A stretch of 64,000 bases of DNA, from NCBI GenBank assembly GCA_020627535.1, contig JAHDGU010000013.1, positions 1 through 64,000 on the forward strand, read 5' to 3'. The DNA comes from Saprospiraceae bacterium. Its GTDB lineage: Bacteria > Bacteroidota > Bacteroidia > Chitinophagales > Saprospiraceae. Below the pieces are notes generated by a model. It made no database searches and had not been told where the DNA came from. It was given only the letters and a program-made list of their open reading frames with translations. This document shows, one piece after another, positions 7,757 through 16,204 of this stretch; within the stretch, counting starts at the first letter, position 1; each line of letters starts with the position of its first letter. The position numbers and the translations under genes were made by a program.

Positions 7757-9199
7757 ATGGGAGACAGTATTGTGCAGTTTTCTCTGATCATTGGATTTTA
7801 TCTCGCTGCGATGGGTATCGGAGCATTTCTATCCAGGTATATTAAGGATCTTGAGGTGTTGACCGGCTTCATTACGATCGAGATCTTGCTCGGAGTGATT
7901 GGTGCCTTTTCTGTGCCGCTCTGCTACTATTTCTTTGCCATGAGCGACAATACTGGCTACCAGTTTTTTGTGCTCTCCCTGGTGACGATCATCGGCACAT
8001 TGACGGGATTTGAGATACCCTTGCTGACACGCATATTGCAAAACAAGGACTCCTTCAATGACAGGGTAAGTGATGTATTGACCTTTGATTACTTGGGAGC
8101 TCTGGGAGCGACACTTTTATTTCCATTTGTCCTCCTTCCTTTCTTAGGGCTATACCGTAGCTCTCTGAGTTTTGGGATTATCAATCTCGTGGTTGCCTTT
8201 ATCACGATGAGGATTTTTCGATCTGAGCTTTCGCAAAAAAAGCGATGGGCCACATTGGTCAATATCCTGAATGCCGCTGTCATCCTGCTCATTGTATTCA
8301 TGCTGTGGAAGACGGATGAATATATGAGTAGGTGGAAAGAGTCTATCTACAAGTACCCGATCATCCACTCAGAAAATAGTCAGTATCAGAAAATTGATCT
8401 CGCAAGGAATCAAGGAGAATTTCGACTGTATCTTGATGGTGCGATACAGTTTTCTTCTAGAGATGAATATCGCTATCATGAGGGACTCGTACATGTGCCC
8501 TTGAGCCAAGTCAATCAAGTGAATAGAGTCTTGCTCCTAGGAGGGGGCGAAGGACTTGCACTTAGAGAAATATTAAAATACCCTGAGCTGGACTCTGTCG
8601 ATCTGGTTGATATTGATCCCGCAGTGACCAATCTTGCCAGGACAAATGATCTCATCGTCCGACAAAACGAAAGCGCTCTTGACGACCCTAAGGTGAATAT
8701 TTATCACGAAGACGCCTTTCGATTTCTCAAGGAAAATGATAAGAAGTATGATGCCATCATTGTGGATCTACCAGATCCGACCAATGAGAGTCTAGCGAGA
8801 TTATACTCCGATGTTTTTTATCAGTTGTGCTTGGGTAATTTAGCCACAGATGGTGTACTGGCCACACAAGCCACGAGTCCGCATTTGAGCACCAATGCAT
8901 TTTGGTGCATTGACAAGACACTGCACCACTCTGGCTTTACAATCACACATCCCTATCAAGTATATATTCCGTCTTTTGGCGCGTGGGGTTTTATTCTCGC
9001 CAAGAAGGACGATGCATCTGTAAGGACTCTGAGAGAAGATGTATCTTACCGCTATTTGGACAATCAATTTTACCCCACGCTCTTCCATTTTTCCAAAGAC
9101 GTCAGATCAAGAAATGTTGATGTCAATCAGCTGGATCGACCGATACTCTTGGAGTATTATCTGGATCACTGGAATAGTTTGCAGGCGGAGAAGAGGTAG
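7757..9199 (+). CDS. Membrane-embedded spermidine synthase-like aminopropyltransferase
   Basis: The N-terminal ~200 residues form several membrane helices (LIIGFYLAAMGIGAFLSRYI ... ). The C-terminal ~280 residues are a spermidine-synthase/Rossmann methyltransferase fold with LLLGGGEGLALREI (AdoMet loop), VDLVDIDPAV, the Tyr/His region YRYHEGLVHVPL and the catalytic-type Asp in DAIIVDLPDP. It would transfer an aminopropyl group from decarboxylated AdoMet made by the divergent decarboxylase gene. ATG 7757 is the first ordinary start, but the same frame upstream encodes a hydrophobic helix with the family's typical CSIVYELLI, back to about 7658 (ATT). The true start may therefore be non-canonical and upstream. 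Confidence 0.85.
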   Translation: MGDSIVQFSLIIGFYLAAMGIGAFLSRYIKDLEVLTGFITIEILLGVIGAFSVPLCYYFFAMSDNTGYQFFVLSLVTIIGTLTGFEIPLLTRILQNKDSFNDRVSDVLTFDYLGALGATLLFPFVLLPFLGLYRSSLSFGIINLVVAFITMRIFRSELSQKKRWATLVNILNAAVILLIVFMLWKTDEYMSRWKESIYKYPIIHSENSQYQKIDLARNQGEFRLYLDGAIQFSSRDEYRYHEGLVHVPLSQVNQVNRVLLLGGGEGLALREILKYPELDSVDLVDIDPAVTNLARTNDLIVRQNESALDDPKVNIYHEDAFRFLKENDKKYDAIIVDLPDPTNESLARLYSDVFYQLCLGNLATDGVLATQATSPHLSTNAFWCIDKTLHHSGFTITHPYQVYIPSFGAWGFILAKKDDASVRTLREDVSYRYLDNQFYPTLFHFSKDVRSRNVDVNQLDRPILLEYYLDHWNSLQAEKR

Positions 9200-9301
9200 G
9201 GCGCCATCCGCTTTCTCCACCTGTATCGTCCTGATTACTGTTGACATTTTCTCCCTGCCTTTCAAGGGAGGGCCGGGGAGGGTCCGGGCAAGACCGCACA
9301 G
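9200..9301. repeat. Dispersed G-rich intergenic repeat, copy A
   Basis: Contains TACTGTTGACATTTTCTCCC followed by CCTTTCAAGGGAGGG and a GGGAGGGT run. The same order of blocks occurs at about 53385-53490 and the last part at 56845-56880. The core CCCTTTCAAGGG is nearly palindromic. It lies between two converging genes and encodes nothing recognisable. It is probably a small dispersed intergenic repeat; function unknown. Confidence 0.6.
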
Positions 9302-9760
9302 TCAAAATCCCACTACCGTCTTTTGCCGACCCTTATGCAGCCGAAAAGTGCGATCCTCTTCCTTGTAGATGATATTTACCAGATTAGATTGCTTGTTGAC
9401 GCCGAGGAGCCATGTGTTTTGGATGATCATCTCTCCGGAGTAATTTTCTTCCCACTCTGCAGAGAGCTCTATGAGCAGGTGATCATCAGCTTCGGATACT
9501 TGGTCGAGTTGGAAGTCAATATCCTGCCCACTCAGAGACAGAGACGAATGAGCTACGAGATATTCCATGATCACCACCTCAGTGAGATCTGCTGATGATA
9601 TCTCAAGCTCTGACAGCAGATCCTCTTGATTGACGACAATCTCTTGGGTGATGTCTGCGCCTGTGATTTCTATGACAAAATATGCCAGTGGAATGTCATG
9701 AGTTTCGACATTCAGCGTTCCCATGATTGAAAAGATCAGACTGATGATGGTGCTCTTCAT
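9302..9760 (-). CDS. DUF6702-like exported protein
   Basis: About 152 residues from ATG 9760, whose A is shared with the TAA stop of the YHYH frame, so translation is coupled. It has a weak N-terminal hydrophobic stretch (IISLIFSIMGTLNV) and a beta-rich body. The C-terminus (IIQNTWLLGVNKQSNLVNI ... TFRLHKG) resembles the end of DUF6702 proteins of Bacteroidota, which read roughly 'N..L....dQ.N.v.i....r.f.l'. Function of that family is unknown. The family call is from memory and moderate. Confidence 0.6.
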   Translation of the reverse strand: MKSTIISLIFSIMGTLNVETHDIPLAYFVIEITGADITQEIVVNQEDLLSELEISSADLTEVVIMEYLVAHSSLSLSGQDIDFQLDQVSEADDHLLIELSAEWEENYSGEMIIQNTWLLGVNKQSNLVNIIYKEEDRTFRLHKGRQKTVVGF

Positions 9761-10443
9761 TATCGGAAGCTTTGATTTGGTGTTCCGGTAAAGCATCGAG
9801 ATATTTGCGGAAACGCATCCGTGATCACATAAAAATAGGAGAAGGTCTCATTGACACCATTCACATCGATCGTGATATCGCGTTCTACTCCGTTACACTC
9901 ATCAAGGTCTCCACTGCAAGGGATATAGCGGTAATCATTGGTGTATTTCCCATTGTAGGAGCCACATGGAGCAGAGATACCGTCACCTGGGCGGTTGCCA
10001 TATTTGAGTTGCCAACTTGGTTCTAGCAATTTCATTGTCCCACTACTATCCGGTCCAAAACGATACAATATTGGAAAGCCATCAGCCGCCCAACCTACAT
10101 GTACTGGGCCGGCAGGAGGAATACTATCTGTGGTCAAGCCAGGCTGTATATTTTCTTCGATCCATTGAAACATATTGCCGTGATAGTGATAGCCCTGAGG
10201 ACCGGTGTGCGCGCTAGCACAATCTAGGCCTACGAGATCAGGGCCAGCCCCTTGATTATTGGTTGGTTCAAATACCCAATCCCAATTAAACTCTCCGGTA
10301 TTTTGATCTTCAAAAATGAAGGGAGTCGCCGGTGCTGGCGCGATAAGGACACCATTGATGGCTACCCCAAAGAAAAATCTCGGTCTATTGGTAGGGCTGA
10401 GTATGCTAGTTTTTTGGCATTGCATCACAGGCGTTGCATCCAC
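9760..10443 (-). CDS. YHYH-domain region, in frame with the upstream sulfatase
   Basis: 227 residues with the YHYH signature (TGPQGYHYHGN), VGWAADGFPILYRFG, the PGDGISAPCGSYNGKYTND block and a DLDECNG motif: a complete YHYH domain, a secreted family of unknown function found in bacteria and eukaryotes. It has no signal peptide and begins with GTG only because a TAA at 10455-10453 separates it from the sulfatase frame. The residues just before that stop (NSYPDHEFCFANMNNIPSPKD) are the usual beginning of this domain, and TFEVDATPVM after it continues it. Read through, sulfatase and YHYH form one protein of about 813 residues. As written, this part is probably not exported. Confidence 0.8.
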   Translation of the reverse strand: MDATPVMQCQKTSILSPTNRPRFFFGVAINGVLIAPAPATPFIFEDQNTGEFNWDWVFEPTNNQGAGPDLVGLDCASAHTGPQGYHYHGNMFQWIEENIQPGLTTDSIPPAGPVHVGWAADGFPILYRFGPDSSGTMKLLEPSWQLKYGNRPGDGISAPCGSYNGKYTNDYRYIPCSGDLDECNGVERDITIDVNGVNETFSYFYVITDAFPQISRCFTGTPNQSFR

Positions 10444-10452
10444 CTCAAAGGT

Positions 10453-12201
10453 TTAGTCCTTTGGGCTAGGAATATTGTTCATGTTCGCAAAGCAAAACTC
10501 ATGGTCCGGATAAGAGTTAGACTCAATCTGCCGGACATCTCCGATGATGGTTTCAGTATATTCATTGGCAAACTGTGGCACTTCACAGCAGTCAATATTA
10601 CTCGTATTGGTGCTATTGCTATTGCTGCAGTCATCATCTCCGATGCCGCGCATGGTGCATGTGTCCATCTCCACGGTAAATTCTGTTCCAGACGTGACTT
10701 CAAATCCGGCCAGGAGATTGATATAGTCTTCGGCCCTGAAGTAGATGCTGTCTGCATCGGCGAGGTAGGCTGACTCGATACTTCGTTCTGCCTTGACAAC
10801 GCGATCCACGAGGATGTCCTGACAGATGACGATGGAGTCTTCGTTGCAGTAAAAGAGCACTTGATCTGTGCAGGGATAGCATGGACCACCGCAGTCTATG
10901 CCTTGTTCGCTGCCATTTTGAATGCCGTCTTGACAGGACCAGCCTGCTCTGATCGCAGCGGCTTCCGCCAAAAAGTCCTGCTTCAGCCTTTGTAAATCCA
11001 TGTTGAGAGATCCGATAAGATTGTTGAGCTCGATGGAGTCCATCTGCAAGTCAAAAAACTCTTCTTCACAGTCGTAGTAGAAGATGTATTTATATCTCTC
11101 ATTGCGGATGGTCCACCCGTCTTCAAATTCGGAGTAGTTGTATGCACGTACAGCGCCCGCACTACCATCCAGCATGTGTCTGACGCTCAGACTATTTCCA
11201 TAGCCACCATTGAGTGTGTCCTTGGCGATATCTGTGATGGTGGCATGTATGTCGGCGACATGAACCATGTGATCCTCATCCTCTCCTATGCGGCTGACTC
11301 CGGGTCCAGTGATAAATAGAGGTACACTCAGTCCACCTTGATACAGTGTGCCTTTCCCTCGATTCATGGGAAAATACGTCACGCCAGGTGGAGTGCCATT
11401 ATCACCGACAAATATGATCACTGTATTGTCGAGGACGGCTTGATCTACACTATCTAGCAGCATGCCAGTATAATGATCGAGCGACTCGATAGCGGCTCTG
11501 AATTTTTGCTTGTTGCTATTGGTGGGTGCTTGACTAAACGTACCGGCCGGAGGCACGTGGAATGGATCATGCGGAGCAGCATGACTCAGCACCAGAAACC
11601 ACGCACTACTCTGATCTCCAATCCAGTCAATAGCTGCATGGGTGAAATTCTGCGTCACATACTCAGTCTCTGGGCTCTCCATTTCATCACTCACTTTGGT
11701 CCAGGCAAAATAGTCTTGGACAAATCCACTCCAGATACCCTCGTAGTGATCGATACCCACATTAGCCGTCTGCTCATAGCTCGGATCATCCGTATCTAGG
11801 TGCCACTTACCGATCAGCGCCGTGGCATAATTTCCATCAGATTCTTTGACGCGATCAAAGAGACTCACGTCATTGGAATCCAGCTCGCCTGGTACGCCGA
11901 CGATACCTGTTTTGACGCCATATTTTCCACTCAATATCGCAGCTCTTGTCGGGGTACACATAGGTGCTGCCCAGGCGTTTTGGAATCCTAGCCCTGCAGC
12001 TTGTAGGGAGTCAAGATGTGGAGTCTGAGGAAGAGGGCCGCTATCGGAGAAGCCCGCAAGATAGTCGGAGCCCAGATCGTCTGCGATGATGAGCAGGATA
12101 TTCGGGTGATCTGGATCGAGCTGCGCTGAGAGATGATGGCTTTCGCCAAAATATAGGGCGATGGTCAAGACTAGTATGTGCAAATGAGCGAGTCTACTCA
12201 T
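10453..12201 (-). CDS. Secreted sulfatase with Cys-rich and 3-coathanger-like tail, truncated at TAA
   Basis: 582 residues. N-terminal signal peptide ending near LSAQ, then an arylsulfatase/alkaline-phosphatase-fold domain: metal-binding Asp pair in IIADDLG (41-42), the formylglycine site C82-T-P-T-R, GKWHLD and VFVGDNGTPPG. Anaerobic or FGE maturation of Cys82 would be required. After about residue 410 comes NGSEQGIDCGGPC, a Cys-rich repeat common in Saprospiria secreted proteins, then SAYLADADSIYFRAEDYINLLAGFEV, which resembles the '3-coathanger stack' domain. The final ~35 residues are the start of a YHYH domain cut by the TAA. The substrate could be a sulfated polysaccharide or small ester; the sequence does not decide. 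Confidence 0.9.
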   Translation of the reverse strand: MSRLAHLHILVLTIALYFGESHHLSAQLDPDHPNILLIIADDLGSDYLAGFSDSGPLPQTPHLDSLQAAGLGFQNAWAAPMCTPTRAAILSGKYGVKTGIVGVPGELDSNDVSLFDRVKESDGNYATALIGKWHLDTDDPSYEQTANVGIDHYEGIWSGFVQDYFAWTKVSDEMESPETEYVTQNFTHAAIDWIGDQSSAWFLVLSHAAPHDPFHVPPAGTFSQAPTNSNKQKFRAAIESLDHYTGMLLDSVDQAVLDNTVIIFVGDNGTPPGVTYFPMNRGKGTLYQGGLSVPLFITGPGVSRIGEDEDHMVHVADIHATITDIAKDTLNGGYGNSLSVRHMLDGSAGAVRAYNYSEFEDGWTIRNERYKYIFYYDCEEEFFDLQMDSIELNNLIGSLNMDLQRLKQDFLAEAAAIRAGWSCQDGIQNGSEQGIDCGGPCYPCTDQVLFYCNEDSIVICQDILVDRVVKAERSIESAYLADADSIYFRAEDYINLLAGFEVTSGTEFTVEMDTCTMRGIGDDDCSNSNSTNTSNIDCCEVPQFANEYTETIIGDVRQIESNSYPDHEFCFANMNNIPSPKD

Positions 12202-12349
12202 TGGTTGTTGGTGTTCTATGTGTTATCACCTTGTTTGGACGCCAGTGACATTCCGAAGTTACATGAGCTCAACAGAAGAACCTGGAATGTGCTTGATTGG
12301 GTCACTTCTTCAGCTCAATCGGTGAATTCGCTTGCCCAAACGGACTCGA

Positions 12350-12384
12350 TAGCTTGCAGAAGCTAGGCTGTGATTCTAGCTTTG
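12350..12384 (+). promoter_or_regulatory. Candidate Bacteroidota promoter with overlapping hairpin before the YceI gene
   Basis: TTG (12354-12356), 20 nt, TAGCTTTG (12377-12384) matches the Bacteroidota -33/-7 consensus TTG-N19-21-TAnnTTTG. A perfect 6-bp inverted repeat TAGCTT-GCAG-AAGCTA (12350-12365) covers the -33 element. Transcription would start almost exactly at the ATG (12389), implying a leaderless or very short leader, which is unusual and lowers confidence. Confidence 0.4.
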
Positions 12385-12388
12385 AAGC

Positions 12389-12925
12389 ATGAGGATCATT
12401 GGGACACTTTGTTTCGTCTGTATCGCCTTCATCTCGTTGCGATCACAGCGACTTTCTCTTGCTGAGAGTGAGGTGTCATTTGACTCTGATGCGCCACTGG
12501 AGTATATCACAGCGGCTCTCTCGACGATGGATGGTGTCCTAGACTTGTCCAGTGGTGAATTTGCTTTCAAGGTCATGATGAGAGATTTCCAGGGTTTCAA
12601 CAATTCTCTGCAGCGCATACATTTCTTAGAGAATTACATCGAGGAGAGTGTATTTCCCACAGCAACATTTGTGGGTTATCTTGTAGATCCGATTGATTTG
12701 GAAGCTCAGACTGCGCAGCTCATCCGTGTCAAAGGCCAATTGAACATACACGGACAGACAGAAGACTTCCTCATAGACGTGATGGTCAGATCTATGGATG
12801 ATGGCTTTGCATTCGATGCCCAGTTTGTCATTGAGCTCGCTGATTTTGAGATTGATATCCCTAGGATTGTAGAGCAAAAGATTTCTGAGCAAATCGAGAT
12901 CGATGTCAAGGGGAAGTTTCAATAG
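12389..12925 (+). CDS. YceI-family lipid-binding-like protein
   Basis: 178 residues with an N-terminal signal sequence (GTLCFVCIAFISL). The body matches the YceI pattern seen in Bacteroidota: VSFDSDAPLEYITA, a 'LDLSSGEFAFKV' strand, FQGFNNSLQRIHFLENYIE, FPTATFVG, then GQLNIHGQTEDFLIDV. YceI folds are lipocalin-like barrels that bind isoprenoid or quinone-type lipids, usually in the periplasm. A second paralog lies at 28102. It overlaps the sensor kinase gene by 23 nt, so an operon with the kinase and regulator is likely. Role in signalling or redox is an inference. Confidence 0.85.
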   Translation: MRIIGTLCFVCIAFISLRSQRLSLAESEVSFDSDAPLEYITAALSTMDGVLDLSSGEFAFKVMMRDFQGFNNSLQRIHFLENYIEESVFPTATFVGYLVDPIDLEAQTAQLIRVKGQLNIHGQTEDFLIDVMVRSMDDGFAFDAQFVIELADFEIDIPRIVEQKISEQIEIDVKGKFQ

Positions 12926-15458
12926 TCTTCTTGTCTTCACCAGTTTTATTTGTCTTCAAGTCCCGCTGGCTGGACAGTGGGACTTGCAAAAAGGCGAGTA
13001 CGCCTTGCCCGCTTGTGCCGAGCAGTGGCAATTGGTCGAGTCTACTGATCTCATCTGTCTGAGATGTGGAGAACAGGACTGGATATTTACGGGACGAGAC
13101 TTTTTGGCGAAAGCCAAGAAAATCGCTGCGCCTAGTGCATCAGGTGATGTCATTTCTCTCATGGGACGAGGAATCATTGCTGATTCTCTGAGGTCTAGTG
13201 ATGGACGTTTTTTTTGTGCGACTGATCGAGGATTGTTCATGCAGCAAAATGAGCAGGATGAGTGGACACAAGTTGACGGTATACATGATCAGATATTGAG
13301 TCATCTTGCCGCCAGTGAATACCATGTAGTGGGAAGTAGTTTTGATCGTGGCATTTTCGCCTATGATTTGAATACTGGTCAAGTGATCAATCACATTTTT
13401 GAGCACAAGTCACAAACGAGAGATATTGCGATAGCTGATCATGTCATTTATGTTTCCAGAGATGATGGCGTCTACAGTCTAGATCTCAGAGTACCGGAGG
13501 AGCCACTTGTGTTATTGCATGATCAGAGCTTGACGCACATGACCCTTGATGAGGCAGGCCGCTTGTGGGGATTATCCGAGAGCCATCTGATCAAACTTGA
13601 TTTGTCAAGAAGGCTCTTATCGACAAGAGGATATGGAGACGTGCAGAGCTTGATGGCTTCATCAAATCGAATTTTATTGGGCAGCTCTGATGGACTTTAT
13701 CTTATGGATGAGGATCAGAGCAGAAAGATCAATGATGCTAATGTCACGAGCATATGCTCGCTCGGAGATACATATTTTATCGGGACGTATAGCCGAGGTG
13801 TGTTGCTTTATGATGAAGCCTTGCAGCCAATACAGCTTAGTAGTAGCTTGGCTGATCAGCGTGATATTTCTGTACTGGATATTACGAGCTGGGAGGACAT
13901 GGTTGCCACAAGTACTCTTTCTGGTCTCCAGTTTTATCAGATGTCTGATGGAAAGCTCAAAGAGGTATTTCCAGACTGGTATGGAAATTTTTCGCCATAT
14001 TATTTTCTTTGTATCAAGCATGTCGGAGACAGATTCTATGCTGGGACCGATCGTCAAGGACTGGTGATATATGATCATCGAGAAGAGAGATATATTCATG
14101 TCCCCAAGTTGAGTTCGGATAGCACAGGTCGCCTCTCGATCTATGATATGGCCCTGTGGCAAGATGAGCTCTACTTGGCCTCCAATCTGGGCTTGCTCAA
14201 GCTGCATGGAGATTCTCTGAGCAGATGGTCCGGATCTGCTGCCTTGCAGACAGAAGTACTGGCAGTTGCAGTCGCTGGGGATCGCCTGGTCGTATCGAGC
14301 GATGATGCCGTTTACGGGATTGATGAAGGGGGACAAGAGGTCTCACTGATTTATCAAAGGGAGTCGGGTAAGAAGCAATCATACTACCGCAACATCTTTA
14401 CAGAAGAAGAGGATGTCTATTACTTCTATGACGATCATATTTATCGAGATCGACTCAAATACCTCCATCAAGATATCACTCTTCATTTAGAGGTCATAGA
14501 GGCAAATTTGGAACCTGTGGAGATTGTAGAAGACTTGAGACTGTCCGAAGCAAAAAATAATGTATCCTTCCAGTTTGTTGTGGCACAACTCGCTACTGAT
14601 CAGCCTATTTCTTTGGAGTATCAGATGGTGGATTTGGACGAAAGTCCGAGACTCACACAGCAGCGTAGCTTATACTATCCTCATCTACCTCCAGGGAAAT
14701 ATGAGATGCGCGCCAGACCAGTGGATAATGATGGTTTAGCTCTAGGGCCTTGGATGACGCAAAGTGTGAGCATTAGGGCACATTGGTACAAGCTCTGGTG
14801 GATTCAACTGATGGGTCTTGCAGCATTAATTTTCTCTATTCTTTATTGGAGCCGCAGGCGGCAGGATGCTCGTGATATCAAGTCGCGTCTAGAGAGGGCA
14901 GAATGGGAAACGAGGTTCAATCATCTTCGCAGTCAATTGTCACCGCATTTTTTATTCAATAGTCTCAATTCGTTGATTGGTCTCATTGAAACGGATCAAG
15001 AGAGAAGCGTGCATTTTGCCGAAAGGCTGTCGGATTTTTATCGTCTCGTCGTGGAACATGAAAAGCAATCTCTCATATCACTCAAGCGCGAACTAGAGAT
15101 GATATCCTTGTACATGGATCTGATGAAAGAGAGATATGGCCAAGCGATCATGTGGTCCTGTAATGTGCAGTCTACCGATTGGGAGCTACCTCCTTTGACC
15201 CTCCAGCTCCTCTTCGAAAATGCCATCAAGCACAATGCCATCAGACGCAATGATCCTTTGCACATACAGATCGCTGAAGATGAGAATTATATTATCATCA
15301 CCAATCCCGTGAGGCAAAAGAGAAATCATATAGAGTCTACCGGCACTGGTCTCAAAAATATCAACGAAAGAGTCAAGCTGACAATGAACAGAGAAGTGAA
15401 AGTCGTACAGTCTGCCGAACACTTCATCGTCAGTATACCCAAATACAAGAGCCAATGA
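12903..15458 (+). CDS. LytS-type sensor histidine kinase with propeller-like extracytoplasmic domain
   Basis: 851 residues: signal sequence (about 1-23), a long periplasmic beta-propeller-like region with recurring 'GxxYxSSxDGLY'-like strands (about 60-520), a YYY-type Ig-like domain (YQMVDLDESPR ... LPPGKYEMRARP), one membrane helix (about 635-652, LWWIQLMGLAALIFSILYW), then the His_kinase domain with LSPHFLFNSLNSL (phospho-acceptor His about 682) and an HATPase part (LLFENAIKHN, GTGLKNINERV). This is the usual Bacteroidota partner of LytTR regulators. The propeller diverges from the strict ligand_Reg consensus. The regulator gene overlaps its stop by 4 nt. The signal is unknown; co-location with YceI hints at envelope or lipid status. 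Confidence 0.9.
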   Translation: MSRGSFNSLLVFTSFICLQVPLAGQWDLQKGEYALPACAEQWQLVESTDLICLRCGEQDWIFTGRDFLAKAKKIAAPSASGDVISLMGRGIIADSLRSSDGRFFCATDRGLFMQQNEQDEWTQVDGIHDQILSHLAASEYHVVGSSFDRGIFAYDLNTGQVINHIFEHKSQTRDIAIADHVIYVSRDDGVYSLDLRVPEEPLVLLHDQSLTHMTLDEAGRLWGLSESHLIKLDLSRRLLSTRGYGDVQSLMASSNRILLGSSDGLYLMDEDQSRKINDANVTSICSLGDTYFIGTYSRGVLLYDEALQPIQLSSSLADQRDISVLDITSWEDMVATSTLSGLQFYQMSDGKLKEVFPDWYGNFSPYYFLCIKHVGDRFYAGTDRQGLVIYDHREERYIHVPKLSSDSTGRLSIYDMALWQDELYLASNLGLLKLHGDSLSRWSGSAALQTEVLAVAVAGDRLVVSSDDAVYGIDEGGQEVSLIYQRESGKKQSYYRNIFTEEEDVYYFYDDHIYRDRLKYLHQDITLHLEVIEANLEPVEIVEDLRLSEAKNNVSFQFVVAQLATDQPISLEYQMVDLDESPRLTQQRSLYYPHLPPGKYEMRARPVDNDGLALGPWMTQSVSIRAHWYKLWWIQLMGLAALIFSILYWSRRRQDARDIKSRLERAEWETRFNHLRSQLSPHFLFNSLNSLIGLIETDQERSVHFAERLSDFYRLVVEHEKQSLISLKRELEMISLYMDLMKERYGQAIMWSCNVQSTDWELPPLTLQLLFENAIKHNAIRRNDPLHIQIAEDENYIIITNPVRQKRNHIESTGTGLKNINERVKLTMNREVKVVQSAEHFIVSIPKYKSQ

Positions 15459-16204
15459 AAATACTGATCGTAGAGGACGAGATCATTGCAGCGGATCGTC
15501 TGCGAAGAATGCTTATCGAAAATATCAGTGATACAAGTATTCTAGATGTCTGTATCAGCGTCGATGAGACAGTAGATTTTATGCGTCTTCATGGTGATCA
15601 GGTAGATCTTGTTCTACTGGATATTCATCTGGCAGATGGGAGTTCGTTTGAGATATTTCATGAGATAGAGATCAGCTGTCCAGTAATTTTTACGACAGCC
15701 TATGATCACTACGCGGTTGATGCCTTTCGGCAAAATGCGATTGACTATTTACTCAAACCCATCAAAAAAGAAGAGCTGGTCGCTGCGGTCCGGAAAGCCA
15801 AGATCTCCATTGATCAAAATGATATCGTCCAAAAGTGGACACTGCTTCAGGAGAAAGAGCAAAAGTCCAAGAGACTTTTTTCCACTTTCGGGAATAGATT
15901 TCATGCCATTAATCTTGATGAAATACGATATATCTACAGCAGAGATAAGATAAGCTATGCTGTATTTCAAGATGCATCCAAAGTGGCTCTGTCACAAACG
16001 CTTGAAGAGTTGATGACAGAATTGAATGATGAGCGCTTTTTTCGACTCAATCGGCAGATCATCGTGACGGCATCTGCTATAGGTGCGATGTTTAAGCACA
16101 GCAAGTCACGATTGCGCGTGGGACTGGTGCCGGATCACTTTGAAGAGGTGATTGTCTCCACCAATAAGACACCCTTGTTCAAGGAGTGGCTGAAGAGGAT
16201 TTAA
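15455..16204 (+). CDS. LytTR-family response regulator
   Basis: 249 residues. Receiver domain 1-120 with acidic pair ED (7-8), phospho-acceptor D56 in LVLLDIHLADG, Thr in VIFTTAYD and Lys in YLLKPIKK. The C-terminal ~100 residues are a LytTR DNA-binding domain (INLDEIRYIYSRDKISYAVF ... LNDERFFRLNRQIIVT). It forms a cognate pair with the kinase upstream (ATGA overlap). Targets are unknown. Its stop converges with the following minus-strand gene, overlapping by 4 nt. Confidence 0.95.
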   Translation: MKILIVEDEIIAADRLRRMLIENISDTSILDVCISVDETVDFMRLHGDQVDLVLLDIHLADGSSFEIFHEIEISCPVIFTTAYDHYAVDAFRQNAIDYLLKPIKKEELVAAVRKAKISIDQNDIVQKWTLLQEKEQKSKRLFSTFGNRFHAINLDEIRYIYSRDKISYAVFQDASKVALSQTLEELMTELNDERFFRLNRQIIVTASAIGAMFKHSKSRLRVGLVPDHFEEVIVSTNKTPLFKEWLKRI

